Assembly: GCF_014201415.1 (NCBI RefSeq)
Contig: NZ_JACHEH010000001.1
Coordinates: 496,001-560,000, forward strand
Source of the DNA: Chelatococcus composti
GTDB lineage: Bacteria; Pseudomonadota; Alphaproteobacteria; Rhizobiales; Beijerinckiaceae
Length of the DNA stretch: 64,000 bases
Direction of reading: 5' to 3'
Shown here: positions 13,795 through 21,426 of the stretch, one piece after another
How the letters are laid out: the number at the start of each line of letters is the position of its first letter
How positions within the stretch are numbered: position 1 is the stretch's first letter
The notes under the pieces: model-generated
What the model was told of the DNA's origin: nothing
The model's input: the letters and a program-made list of their open reading frames with translations, nothing else
Databases searched by the model: none
Program-made: the position numbers and the translations under genes

Positions 13795-14499
13795 CTACCT
13801 GCCGAACCTTTCGATTACCTCGGCAAGCGGCACGTGGCCGAGGAGAGCGCCGGTGCCGGGAGAGGGCTCGCCGTTCTCCAGCCTCGTGGCGTGGATGACG
13901 GCGGGGTCGCCTTCCAGCCGCGCGCGCAGGGCGGAGAGTTTTGGCCAGCGTTCGCGGTCGGCGACCTCGTGGACGTCGAGCCAGCGGGCAACGCCGACGA
14001 GGATGGCGTCCGCGAGGCTCGGCCGCTCGCCGACGAGGAACGGGCGCTGCCCGATCATGCCTTCCAGCTTGTCGTGGCGCTCGATGACGGCGCGGTGGCC
14101 GAAGTCGCGCAGGGTCGTCTGCACGACCGGGTCGGCATCCTCCATTTCGAGGATGGCCCACAGAGGTGAGAAGGCGCCGGTGAAGCCGGTGTTGATGAAG
14201 GCCATGAGCTGGTGCATCCGGTCCGCCTCGCGCGACAGGGGCGGGAAGCTGATGCGGCGTTCCTCGTCCCGCGCCTCGAGCCAGGTGGCGATGGCCATGG
14301 TCTCCGTCAGGGGCTCGCCCGCGTCCGTGATCAGCACCGGGGTCTCGTGGCGCGGGTTGATGCGGCCGTAGGACGGCTCGCGCATTTCGCCCAGCATGTC
14401 GACGCGGCACAGCCTGTAGGGTCTGCCCAGCCATTCGAGCGCCGCGACGAGGCCCATGGAGCTTCCCGAGGGGAAGCCGTAGAGTAGGATCGGCTCCAA
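13795..14499 (-). CDS. Glutathione S-transferase family protein
   Basis: A 234-residue GST-fold protein. The N-terminal thioredoxin-like domain begins EPILLYGFPSGSSMGLV and carries ETPVLITDAGEPLTETMAI, the cis-proline and Glu/Thr glutathione-binding region. The all-helical C-terminal domain has the N-capping-box-like segment GERPSLADAILVGVARWL. I favour TTG 14499, which has GGGAG 8 bases upstream and gives a standard N-terminus; ATG 14529 would add ten residues. It is divergent from an HxlR regulator about 105 bases away, which probably controls it. Substrate unknown. Confidence 0.85.
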   Translation of the reverse strand: MEPILLYGFPSGSSMGLVAALEWLGRPYRLCRVDMLGEMREPSYGRINPRHETPVLITDAGEPLTETMAIATWLEARDEERRISFPPLSREADRMHQLMAFINTGFTGAFSPLWAILEMEDADPVVQTTLRDFGHRAVIERHDKLEGMIGQRPFLVGERPSLADAILVGVARWLDVHEVADRERWPKLSALRARLEGDPAVIHATRLENGEPSPGTGALLGHVPLAEVIERFGR

Positions 14500-14569
14500 A
14501 GTCTTTCTCCCGTGATTTCTGGCGATCACGCTGCGCAGCGAGCCGGACCCTACCTGCTGCGGGAGGCGA

Positions 14570-14578
14570 GTAAATTAC
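14570..14578. promoter_or_regulatory. Candidate operator in the gst-hxlR intergenic region
   Basis: The 9-base palindrome GTAAATTAC lies in the roughly 105-base divergent region, 27 bases before the HxlR start codon. It is the only AT-rich symmetric element there. HxlR proteins are winged-helix dimers that often bind GTA/TAC-type dyads. Short, so it could be chance. Confidence 0.3.
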
Positions 14579-14605
14579 GCACTTTTTTGCAACCATGAGG
14601 CGCCG

Positions 14606-14974
14606 ATGAAGGACCTTGTCTCCCGCTGCCCCATCGAGGAGGTGATGCAGGTGCTCGGCGGGCGCTGGCCGACGCTGCTCATCTACTACCTGAAGGACGG
14701 CACCAAGCGCTTCAGCGACCTGCGCCGGGCCAACCCCACCATCTCGCACAAGATGCTGGCACTCGAACTGCGCAAGCTGGAGGCGGCTGGCATCGTCCGG
14801 CGTACGGAGTTTGAGGGCTACCCGCTGCGCGTCGAGTACGACCTTACGCCCGCGGGGCAGAAACTGGTGCCGCTCATCGATGCGCTCGGCAACTGGTGGG
14901 AGGAAACCGCCGGCGCCGGGGTGGAGGAGGGCGGCTGCGACAGGCGCGCGGCGGACATGCCGCAGGCGTCCTGA
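14606..14974 (+). CDS. HxlR-family transcriptional regulator
   Basis: A 122-residue winged-helix regulator of the HxlR (DUF24) family. It shows the family pattern CPIEEVMQVLGGRWPTLLIYYL, the recognition region FSDLRRANPTISHKMLALEL, and the wing YPLRVEYDLTPAG. The cysteine near the N-terminus (Cys8, SRCPIE) is in the position used for thiol or aldehyde sensing in several family members. GAGG lies 7 bases before the ATG. Divergent from the GST gene, which fits a reactive-electrophile response; the DUF1428 gene downstream may be a second target. Confidence 0.9.
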   Translation: MKDLVSRCPIEEVMQVLGGRWPTLLIYYLKDGTKRFSDLRRANPTISHKMLALELRKLEAAGIVRRTEFEGYPLRVEYDLTPAGQKLVPLIDALGNWWEETAGAGVEEGGCDRRAADMPQAS

Positions 14975-15022
14975 CGCAGCGCGCCGGGCGCCGCCTGCGC
15001 CTGCCGGTTCACGGGGCCCGCT

Positions 15023-15056
15023 TTGACACTGCTGATTTATGTTGATATCAACATAA
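15023..15056 (+). promoter_or_regulatory. Promoter with a perfect 20-bp palindromic operator
   Basis: A perfect -35 TTGACA (15023-15028) is followed by the perfect 20-base palindrome at 15037-15056, whose half-site is TTATGTTGAT. The best -10 candidate, TATCAA at 15047-15052 (18-base spacer), lies inside the palindrome. A dimeric repressor bound here would block RNA polymerase. It controls the DUF1428 gene at 15106. The repressor is not identified; the HxlR protein next door is one candidate. Confidence 0.65.
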
Positions 15057-15105
15057 TATTGAAGCGCAGCGCAGGCTGCGCACCCCCGTGCAAGGAGGAT
15101 GCGTC

Positions 15106-15459
15106 ATGCCCTATGTGGAAGGGTTCGTTGCCGCCGTGCCAGCCGAGAACAGGGAGGTCTATCGCAGGCATGCGGCGGAAGCCGCGGTGCTGTTCAAGGA
15201 GTTTGGTGCCACCCGCATGGTCGAGTGCTGGGAGGATGACGTGCCTGACGGCAGGCTCACTGACTTCCGTCGGGCCGTGCAGGCGAAGGAGGGCGAGGTC
15301 GTCGTCTTCAGCTGGGTGGAATATCCGTCGCGGGCGGTGCGCGACGCCGCCAACGAGAAGATCATGACAGATCCGCGCATGCGCGCCATGGGCGAGCAGA
15401 TGCCGTTCGACGGCAAGCGCATGATCTTCGGCGGCTTCGAGGCGATCGTCGACGTCTAG
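15106..15459 (+). CDS. DUF1428 family protein (YbaA-like)
   Basis: A 117-residue protein of the DUF1428 family, recognised by MPYVEGFVAAVPAENREVYR at the start, the ECWEDDVPDG segment and the end FDGKRMIFGGFEAIVD. It has a ferredoxin-like dimeric alpha/beta-barrel type layout. The biochemical role is unknown. ATG 15106 has AAGGAGG 7 bases upstream. The gene stands alone behind a strong promoter with a palindromic operator, so it is probably induced by a specific signal. Confidence 0.9.
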   Translation: MPYVEGFVAAVPAENREVYRRHAAEAAVLFKEFGATRMVECWEDDVPDGRLTDFRRAVQAKEGEVVVFSWVEYPSRAVRDAANEKIMTDPRMRAMGEQMPFDGKRMIFGGFEAIVDV

Positions 15460-15636
15460 CCTCCGGACAGACCGTTCAGGCCGGCGCCGCATGGCGGCTG
15501 CCGGCCTTGCTTTCTGCCGGCAAGTCTCCCAATCTCGCCTCGTTCATGCCTTATGCGTCCGGTGCGGCGATCGTCGCAGTTTGACGGCGGCCCGGGCGCC
15601 TTCCCAAGAACAATGGCGATCCGGGAGAGAATGCCC

Positions 15637-16569
15637 ATGCTGAGCAATGATTTCGAGGTGATCGATCCGCGCTTCACGCGCCTTGTCCTCGGCAATGTCC
15701 ATCTCGAAAAGCTCTACACTGGGTGCCGCTGGGCCGAGGGGCCGGCGTATTTTCCGGCCGGGCGCTATCTCGTCTGGTCGGACATCCCCAACAACCGCAT
15801 CCTGCGCTGGGACGAAACGGACGGGTCTGTCTCCGTCTTCCGCCAGCCTGCGCGCAACACCAACGGCCACACGGTGGACAGGGAAGGGCGCCTCGTCTCC
15901 TGCGAGCATCAGGGGCGCTGCATCTCGCGCACGGAGCATGACGGCACCGTGCGGGTGCTGGTGGACCGTTTCGAGGGCAAGCGGCTCAACTCGCCCAACG
16001 ATGTCGTCGTGAAGTCTGACGGCACCATCTGGTTCACGGACCCGACCTACGGCATCGATTCCGACTACGAGGGTGATGCGGCGCCGTCCGAGATCGGGGC
16101 CTCCTACGTCTACCGCTTCAACCCGGCGGACGGCTCCCTCGCCGCCGTGGCGACCGATTTCGTCAAGCCCAACGGCCTCGCTTTCTCGCCGGACGAGAAG
16201 CTGCTCTACGTGGTCGACACTGGCGCCACCCATGTCGAGAACGGGCCGCGCCACATCCGCCGCTTCAGGGTCGGCGCGGACGGGCGTCTCGAGGGCGGTG
16301 AGGTTTTCGCCACGTGCAGCTACGGCCTCTTTGACGGTCTGCGCGTCGACGTGCACGGCAACATCTGGACGAGCGCCGGCGATGGCGTGCACTGCTTCGA
16401 TCCCGACGGCGTGCTCTTGGGCAAGATCCGCGTGCCGGAGGTGGTCGCCAACGTCTGTTTCGGCGGCCCCAAACGCAACCGCCTGTTCATCTGCGCGACG
16501 ACCTCGCTCTACGCGGTCTATCTCAACACAAGGGGCGCAACCCGGCCGGGCGAGGCCGGCACACCCTGA
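15637..16569 (+). CDS. SMP-30/gluconolactonase family lactonase
   Basis: A 310-residue six-bladed beta-propeller of the SMP-30/gluconolactonase/LRE family. Diagnostic parts are GCRWAEGPAYF (metal-binding Glu), RLNSPNDVVVKSDGTIWFTD (Asn/Asp of the metal site) and KPNGLAFSPDEKLLYVVD. It probably hydrolyses an aldonolactone to the aldonic acid. I chose ATG 15637, 9 bases after GGAG; ATG 15631 and 15613 are alternatives. The SDR dehydrogenase starts 15 bases after the stop, so the pair likely oxidises a sugar and opens the resulting lactone. Confidence 0.88.
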   Translation: MLSNDFEVIDPRFTRLVLGNVHLEKLYTGCRWAEGPAYFPAGRYLVWSDIPNNRILRWDETDGSVSVFRQPARNTNGHTVDREGRLVSCEHQGRCISRTEHDGTVRVLVDRFEGKRLNSPNDVVVKSDGTIWFTDPTYGIDSDYEGDAAPSEIGASYVYRFNPADGSLAAVATDFVKPNGLAFSPDEKLLYVVDTGATHVENGPRHIRRFRVGADGRLEGGEVFATCSYGLFDGLRVDVHGNIWTSAGDGVHCFDPDGVLLGKIRVPEVVANVCFGGPKRNRLFICATTSLYAVYLNTRGATRPGEAGTP

Positions 16570-16584
16570 CCCGGGACCGATGCC

Positions 16585-17412
16585 ATGACCTTCCACGCCC
16601 TTAATTCGCAACGCCTCGAAGGGCGCGCCGCGATCGTCACGGGCGGGGCGCGCGGCATAGGCCTTGCCGTCGCGCGTCGCTTCGCCGCCGAGGGCGCGAC
16701 AGTCGCCATCAACGACCTCGCCGATGCCGGGACGATGGCGGCGGCGCTCGCCGCGGTGAGGGCGGCGGCCGCAGAGGCTGGCCACGGCGAGCGTCCGCAC
16801 CTGGCGCTTGCCGCGGACGTCTCCGTGCCGAGGGCGGTCGAGGCCATGGTCGAGGAGGCGGTCTCCGCCTGGGGGCATGTCGACATCCTGGTCAACAACG
16901 CCGGCATCCAGGCGCCGACGCCAGGCGACTCGTTCGACGATGCGGTCCTGTCTCGCATCCTCGCGGTCAATCTCGTCGGCGCGGCCAACTGCGCCCGCGC
17001 CGTCGCGCGGCACTTGCTGGCACGCCGGGCGCCCGGGGCGATCATCAACACGACGAGCGTGCACGAGATCATCCCCAAGCCGGGCTTTCTCGCCTATTCG
17101 ATCAGCAAGGGTGGCCTCGCCAACCTGACGCGGACGCTGGCGCTGGAATTCGCGGCCCATGGCATCCGCGTCAACGCCGTCGGGCCTGGGGCCACGGCGA
17201 CGGAGCTGAACAAGAGCTGGGTCGAGGATCCGGCGGCGCGCGCGGTGGTCGAAAGCCATATTCCCATGGGCTTTGCCGCGGAGGCGGACGACATGGCGCC
17301 CGTCTTCGCCTTCCTCGCTTCGGACGAGGCCCGCTACATCACCGGCCAGACGATCTTTGCCTGCGGCGGCCTGACGCTCTATGCGGATTTCCAGCACAAC
17401 TGGGCGTCGTAG
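16585..17412 (+). CDS. SDR-family oxidoreductase (glucose 1-dehydrogenase-like)
   Basis: A 275-residue short-chain dehydrogenase/reductase. Cofactor motif TGGARGIG near residue 20, NNAG motif (VNNAGIQ), and catalytic Ser in NTTSVHE with YSISK (Tyr/Lys). The C-terminus (FLASDEARYITGQTIFACGG) is typical of the glucose 1-dehydrogenase-like group. It sits directly behind a gluconolactonase-type gene, supporting a sugar-to-lactone-to-acid route. The exact sugar is unknown. Confidence 0.88.
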   Translation: MTFHALNSQRLEGRAAIVTGGARGIGLAVARRFAAEGATVAINDLADAGTMAAALAAVRAAAAEAGHGERPHLALAADVSVPRAVEAMVEEAVSAWGHVDILVNNAGIQAPTPGDSFDDAVLSRILAVNLVGAANCARAVARHLLARRAPGAIINTTSVHEIIPKPGFLAYSISKGGLANLTRTLALEFAAHGIRVNAVGPGATATELNKSWVEDPAARAVVESHIPMGFAAEADDMAPVFAFLASDEARYITGQTIFACGGLTLYADFQHNWAS

Positions 17413-17862
17413 CAGCGCAAAAAAGAATAAAATTGCATCTATTTTCGTTGGCCGCGCAGTGCATGCCGGCACGCGAAACGCAGTCTTTTCGTATAAGACA
17501 TTTTCATGAGGCATTTTCCGTGCGAATCTGCTATCGATATTTTGGATGGTGAAGCCTTCGTCTGGCTGGCTGTTTCAGTGCAGCTGGGGTTGTCTTCCTC
17601 ATGCGGTCTCGGCTGGCTCCTCCCGAAAGCCTTGAGCCCGGCAGTAACAAGGTGCTGCCGGGCTTTTCTTGTGATCCTGTGCCGCATCAAGACCGTTGCG
17701 TCCGCGCCCTTTCCGTGCCAATCGAAGCGCCGGATCCAGGCTGGAGCGGTTCCAGATGCTGGCGAAGGCCCGGCCACGATCCGATTGCGATCATCAGCGA
17801 GAACGTGATGCGTCGTCCGCGACACCTGTCGCGATGCCGGCGCGCAAGCGGTGGCGACAGGC
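17413..17862 (+). other. 450-base intergenic region before rimO
   Basis: No convincing gene. The first part is relatively AT-rich (AAAAAAGAATAAAATTGC near the SDR stop; TATAAG at 17492-17497). A strong hairpin with a T-tail at 17635-17669 ends a possible transcript. The rest up to rimO shows no feature I can support. The segment may be the 3' untranslated end of the SDR operon or a small RNA. Confidence 0.4.
17635..17669 (+). terminator. Rho-independent terminator
   Basis: A perfect 10-bp stem AGCCCGGCAG / CTGCCGGGCT with a 10-base loop, followed by TTTTCTT. It lies 220 bases after the SDR stop and about 190 bases before rimO. It can end either the lactonase-SDR transcript or an independent small RNA. 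Confidence 0.8.
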
Positions 17863-19179
17863 ATGGGCGAGCACGCTCCCAAGATCAGTTTTGTTTCCCT
17901 CGGCTGTCCGAAGGCGCTCGTCGATTCCGAGCGCATCGTCACGCGCCTGAGGGCTGAAGGCTATGAGCTGACCAAGACCCACGAGGGTGCGGACGTCGTC
18001 ATCGTCAACACCTGCGGCTTTCTTGATTCCGCCAAGGCGGAGTCGCTCAGCGCCATTGGCGAAGCCATGGCCAAGAACGGCAAGGTCATCGTTACGGGCT
18101 GTATGGGGGCGGAGCCGGGCCAGATCCGCGAGCAGTTCCCGGACGTTCTCGCCATCACGGGGCCGCAGCAGTACGAGACGGTGGTCGAAGCCGTGCACCA
18201 GGCCGTGCCGCCGGCGCACGACCCCTTCATCGATCTGGTGCCCGAACAGGGCATCAAGTTCACACCGCGGCACTACGCCTATCTGAAGATTTCCGAAGGC
18301 TGCAACAACCGCTGCACTTTCTGCATCATCCCGAAGCTGCGCGGCAATCTCGTCAGCCGTCCGGCGGCGGATGTGCTGCGCGAGGCCGAGCGGCTGGTGA
18401 AGGCCGGCGTGAAGGAGCTGCTCGTCATCTCGCAGGACACGAGCGCCTACGGCCTCGACCTGAAGTATGCGACGAGCACCTATGCCGGCCGCGAGGTGAG
18501 GGCGCGTTTTCTCGACCTTTCGGCAGCCCTCGGCGAGCTCGGCGTCTGGGTGCGGTTGCACTACGTCTATCCCTATCCGCACGTGGACGAAGTCATTGGG
18601 CTCATGGCGGAGGGCAAGGTGCTGCCCTACCTCGACATTCCCTTCCAGCACGCGGCGCCATCCGTGCTGCGCAACATGCGGCGCCCCGCGCATCAGGAAA
18701 AGACGCTCGAGCGCATCCGACGCTGGCGCGAGGAGTGCCCCGACCTCGCCATCCGCTCCACCTTCATCGTCGGCTTCCCCGGCGAGACGGAGGAGGATTT
18801 CGAGTTCCTGCTCCAGTGGCTGCAGGAGGCGAAGCTCGACCGTGTCGGCTGCTTCCGCTACGAGCCGGTGAAGGGCGCGCCAGCCAACGACATCGCCCCG
18901 GCGGTGCCCGACGAGGTGAAGGAGGAGCGCTGGCACCGCTTCATGCAGACGCAGGCCAAGGTCAGCGCCCAGCGTCTCAAGACCCGTGTCGGCCGCCGCA
19001 TCCCGGTCATCATCGACGAGGCGGGGCCGTCCGTTGCCAAGGGGCGGTCCAAGTGGGATGCGCCGGAGATCGACGGCAACGTCTACGTGTCCTCGCGCCG
19101 CCCGCTGCGTGTCGGCGACATCGTCACCGTGAAGATCGAGAGTTCCGACGCCTATGACCTGCACGGCATCGCCGTGTGA
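17863..19179 (+). CDS. rimO: Ribosomal protein S12 methylthiotransferase RimO
   Basis: A 438-residue radical-SAM methylthiotransferase that adds a methylthio group to the conserved aspartate of ribosomal protein S12. The N-terminal UPF0004 domain has the three auxiliary-cluster cysteines ([22 protein letters not shown]). The radical SAM domain has [10 protein letters not shown]-terminal TRAM domain closes the protein. The CPKALVDSE form distinguishes RimO from MiaB. ATG 17863 is preferred over GTG 17851; neither has a strong ribosome-binding site. It is convergent with the next gene, 6 bases apart. Confidence 0.95.
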   Translation: MGEHAPKISFVSLGCPKALVDSERIVTRLRAEGYELTKTHEGADVVIVNTCGFLDSAKAESLSAIGEAMAKNGKVIVTGCMGAEPGQIREQFPDVLAITGPQQYETVVEAVHQAVPPAHDPFIDLVPEQGIKFTPRHYAYLKISEGCNNRCTFCIIPKLRGNLVSRPAADVLREAERLVKAGVKELLVISQDTSAYGLDLKYATSTYAGREVRARFLDLSAALGELGVWVRLHYVYPYPHVDEVIGLMAEGKVLPYLDIPFQHAAPSVLRNMRRPAHQEKTLERIRRWREECPDLAIRSTFIVGFPGETEEDFEFLLQWLQEAKLDRVGCFRYEPVKGAPANDIAPAVPDEVKEERWHRFMQTQAKVSAQRLKTRVGRRIPVIIDEAGPSVAKGRSKWDAPEIDGNVYVSSRRPLRVGDIVTVKIESSDAYDLHGIAV

Positions 19180-19185
19180 GGCGCC

Positions 19186-19797
19186 TCACCACATTGATTG
19201 CCTTGCCCGCTCGGGCCAGGCGCGGTCGTAGTCCTCGCCGCCGACGCGGTTCTGCGACAGGGCTGCGAGGATTGTGCCCGGCGTCGGCAGCGCAGCGGGC
19301 GCCACGTGGCTCGACGGGTCCCAGAGCCGGGAACGGATGATGGCGCGGGCGCACTGGAAGTAGACTTCGTGCACCTCGATCACGATCACCGTCCGCGGCA
19401 GTTTTCCCTCAACGGCAAAGGAGGCGCGCAGGGTCTCATCCGCGGTCAGCCTGGCATGGCCGTTGATGCGCAGCGTGTTGCCCGAGCCGGGAATGAGGAA
19501 GAGCAGCGCCACGCGCGGGTCGCGCACGATGTTGCGCAGGGAATCGATCCTGTTGTTGCCCTGCCTGTCGGGCATCATCAGCGTGCGCGCGTCGTGGATG
19601 CGCACAAAACTGCGGCCGTCGCCGCGTGGCGAGCAGTCGAGCCCCTCCGGTCCGACCGTCGCGAGGGCGACGAAGGGCGATGCCTCGATGAAGGAGGCAT
19701 AGTGGGGCGTCACGTGGTCCGTCACCTTGACGCGCGCCGTCTCGCCGGGCTGTCCATAGATCCCCTCGAGCTCTGCGATGGTGGAGATGGTCTGCAT
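19186..19797 (-). CDS. Pyridoxamine 5'-phosphate oxidase-like FMN-binding protein (MSMEG_1061 type)
   Basis: A 203-residue split-barrel flavin-binding protein. The core reads PFVALATVGPEGLDCSPRGD, then FVRIHDARTLMMPDRQGNNR and NTLRINGHARLT, matching the MSMEG_1061-type branch of the PPOX family, which binds FMN or F420-like flavins and is often of unknown substrate. ATG 19797 has AGGAGG 6 bases upstream; the longer frame to 19938 has no conserved sequence. It stands alone, convergent with rimO. Confidence 0.85.
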   Translation of the reverse strand: MQTISTIAELEGIYGQPGETARVKVTDHVTPHYASFIEASPFVALATVGPEGLDCSPRGDGRSFVRIHDARTLMMPDRQGNNRIDSLRNIVRDPRVALLFLIPGSGNTLRINGHARLTADETLRASFAVEGKLPRTVIVIEVHEVYFQCARAIIRSRLWDPSSHVAPAALPTPGTILAALSQNRVGGEDYDRAWPERARQSMW

Positions 19798-20139
19798 GGC
19801 GCCTCCTGGTCTGCCGTGTCCGGCTAAAGGTTGGCTGACCTCCCAGGACGACCGCGTTGCGGCCGGCTGCGGGCCTGCGACGAGCGCGCGCGGCACTGAC
19901 GGCCATAATAGGGCAATAGCGCCGCAATTTCGTCGCAATCGGAAGGCTCGTTTCGCGGCCGGGCGTCGGTTGCAACTGTCACATTGCAGGCTTGCTTTGT
20001 GGGAAGTGAGGCCTTAACGCTCCATTCATCGGAACCCAACGACACTTCGGTGGTGATGACAAGTCCAAGGTCAGGCGCAGCGATCGCGCCCTTCCGACGG
20101 TAGCTTGCAGCCATCGACAGGCAAGAACGGAACGAGCCG
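19798..20139. other. 342-base intergenic region before rlpA
   Basis: This region separates the divergent PPOX-like gene and rlpA. It must hold both promoters, but I see no clear -35/-10 pair, hairpin or palindrome. Confidence 0.3.
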
Positions 20140-21357
20140 ATGCAGCAGATGGATCGTGCGACGACTGGGCTTTGTGCCGTCAAAGCGAAGGTTTCCCCAT
20201 CCATCCCATCGGTATCTGCTTCTGAAGTCGCCGTTGAAGGTCGCTCGCCTCTCCGCTTCGCCCTGCAGGGCGCCGGAGTCGTTCTTCTCGCCCTCGGCCT
20301 CGCTAATTGCAGCAGCGGCTCGCAGAAGGTCGGCTCCGCCAAGATCGACCCGAAGTATGGCGTCGCTCCGAGCCCGAAGGTCGTTGCCGACGGCAAGCCG
20401 ATCCCCAAGGGCGGTGGACGCCACCATATCGGCAAGCCCTACAAGGTGGCGGGCAAGACCTATGTTCCGCATCTCAACGAGAAATACACCGCCATCGGCA
20501 CGGCCTCCTGGTACGGGGCCGACTTCCACGGGCGCCTGACGGCGAACGGCGAGGTGTTCGACAAGCACTCGATCGCCGCAGCCCATCCGACGCTGCCGCT
20601 GCCGAGCTACGTGCGCGTCACCAACCTCGCCAACAACCGCTCGATGGTGGTGCGCGTCAACGACCGCGGCCCGTTCCACGGCGGCCGTATCATCGACGTG
20701 TCGCGGAGGGTGGCGGAGGCGCTTGACTTCCGCCGTGCCGGCACGGCGAAGGTGAAGGTCGAATACCTCGGTCGGGCCTCGCTGCGCGGCAGCGATGACC
20801 GCAAGCTCCTCGCCACGTTGCAGATCGACGGCCGGCCGGCCGGCGGCGTGCCGGCGACGCTTGTCGCGCCTGCTGCAGCGCCGGTCATGGTGGCCTCGGC
20901 TGAGCCCACCCCGGCCCGGTCGGGCGAAGCGGAGGCGATGCCTTCCTCCGCTCCGGTCATCATGGCGTCTGCGGCGACCGCGCCCCAGCCTGCGCCGGCA
21001 TCTGCTTCCGCTGCAGAGCGGATCGTCACCGTGCCGCTGCCTGTGCCGCGTCCGGATTTCGGGCAGCCCAGCGTTGCTGTCGCCGAGGCGGCACCGGCGC
21101 CTGCCCCGACCACGCATCTGCAGCGGGCGGAGGTCGCCTCCATCGACGACCTGCTCGACCTCAGCACGATCCCGAACGCCGGCGTGCCCGTCGCCGTGGC
21201 TGTGCCGCCCGTTTCCAGGACTGCCGGCAAACCCGTCGTCGCGAGCCTGTTCTATGCGGCGCCGCAGGACGCGAATGCCCGCTTCGGCAGCAGGGCGCCC
21301 TTCTCGCTTGTGAAGGAGCAGCGTTTCGTCTCGTTCCGCGAGGGGGCCGCCAACTAG
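20140..21357 (+). CDS. rlpA: RlpA-type septal lipoprotein (DPBB domain)
   Basis: A 405-residue predicted lipoprotein. After a 35-residue polar leader comes a hydrophobic stretch ending in the lipobox LANCSSG. The double-psi beta-barrel domain follows: GTASWYGADFHGRLTANGE, AAHPTLPLPSYVRVTNLAN and RVNDRGPFHGGRIIDVSR, with the conserved His and Asp. RlpA proteins act on septal peptidoglycan as lytic transglycosylases or structural factors. The C-terminal 180 residues are Ala/Pro-rich and I see no SPOR domain. dacC follows 69 bases later. Confidence 0.88.
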   Translation: MQQMDRATTGLCAVKAKVSPSIPSVSASEVAVEGRSPLRFALQGAGVVLLALGLANCSSGSQKVGSAKIDPKYGVAPSPKVVADGKPIPKGGGRHHIGKPYKVAGKTYVPHLNEKYTAIGTASWYGADFHGRLTANGEVFDKHSIAAAHPTLPLPSYVRVTNLANNRSMVVRVNDRGPFHGGRIIDVSRRVAEALDFRRAGTAKVKVEYLGRASLRGSDDRKLLATLQIDGRPAGGVPATLVAPAAAPVMVASAEPTPARSGEAEAMPSSAPVIMASAATAPQPAPASASAAERIVTVPLPVPRPDFGQPSVAVAEAAPAPAPTTHLQRAEVASIDDLLDLSTIPNAGVPVAVAVPPVSRTAGKPVVASLFYAAPQDANARFGSRAPFSLVKEQRFVSFREGAAN

Positions 21358-21426
21358 CGATCCGCCGCGGCGAACGTTGATTTTGCCGCCGCGACACCAC
21401 ACATTCCCCCTCCACATGGGGGAGCG

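Noticed and set aside
17413-17669. 6S RNA gene
   Set aside because: I looked for the long closing stem and central bubble of 6S RNA and did not find convincing pairing.
17794-19164. 456-residue minus-strand frame opposite rimO
   Set aside because: Shadow frame rich in Arg/His/Leu; rimO is clearly the coding strand.
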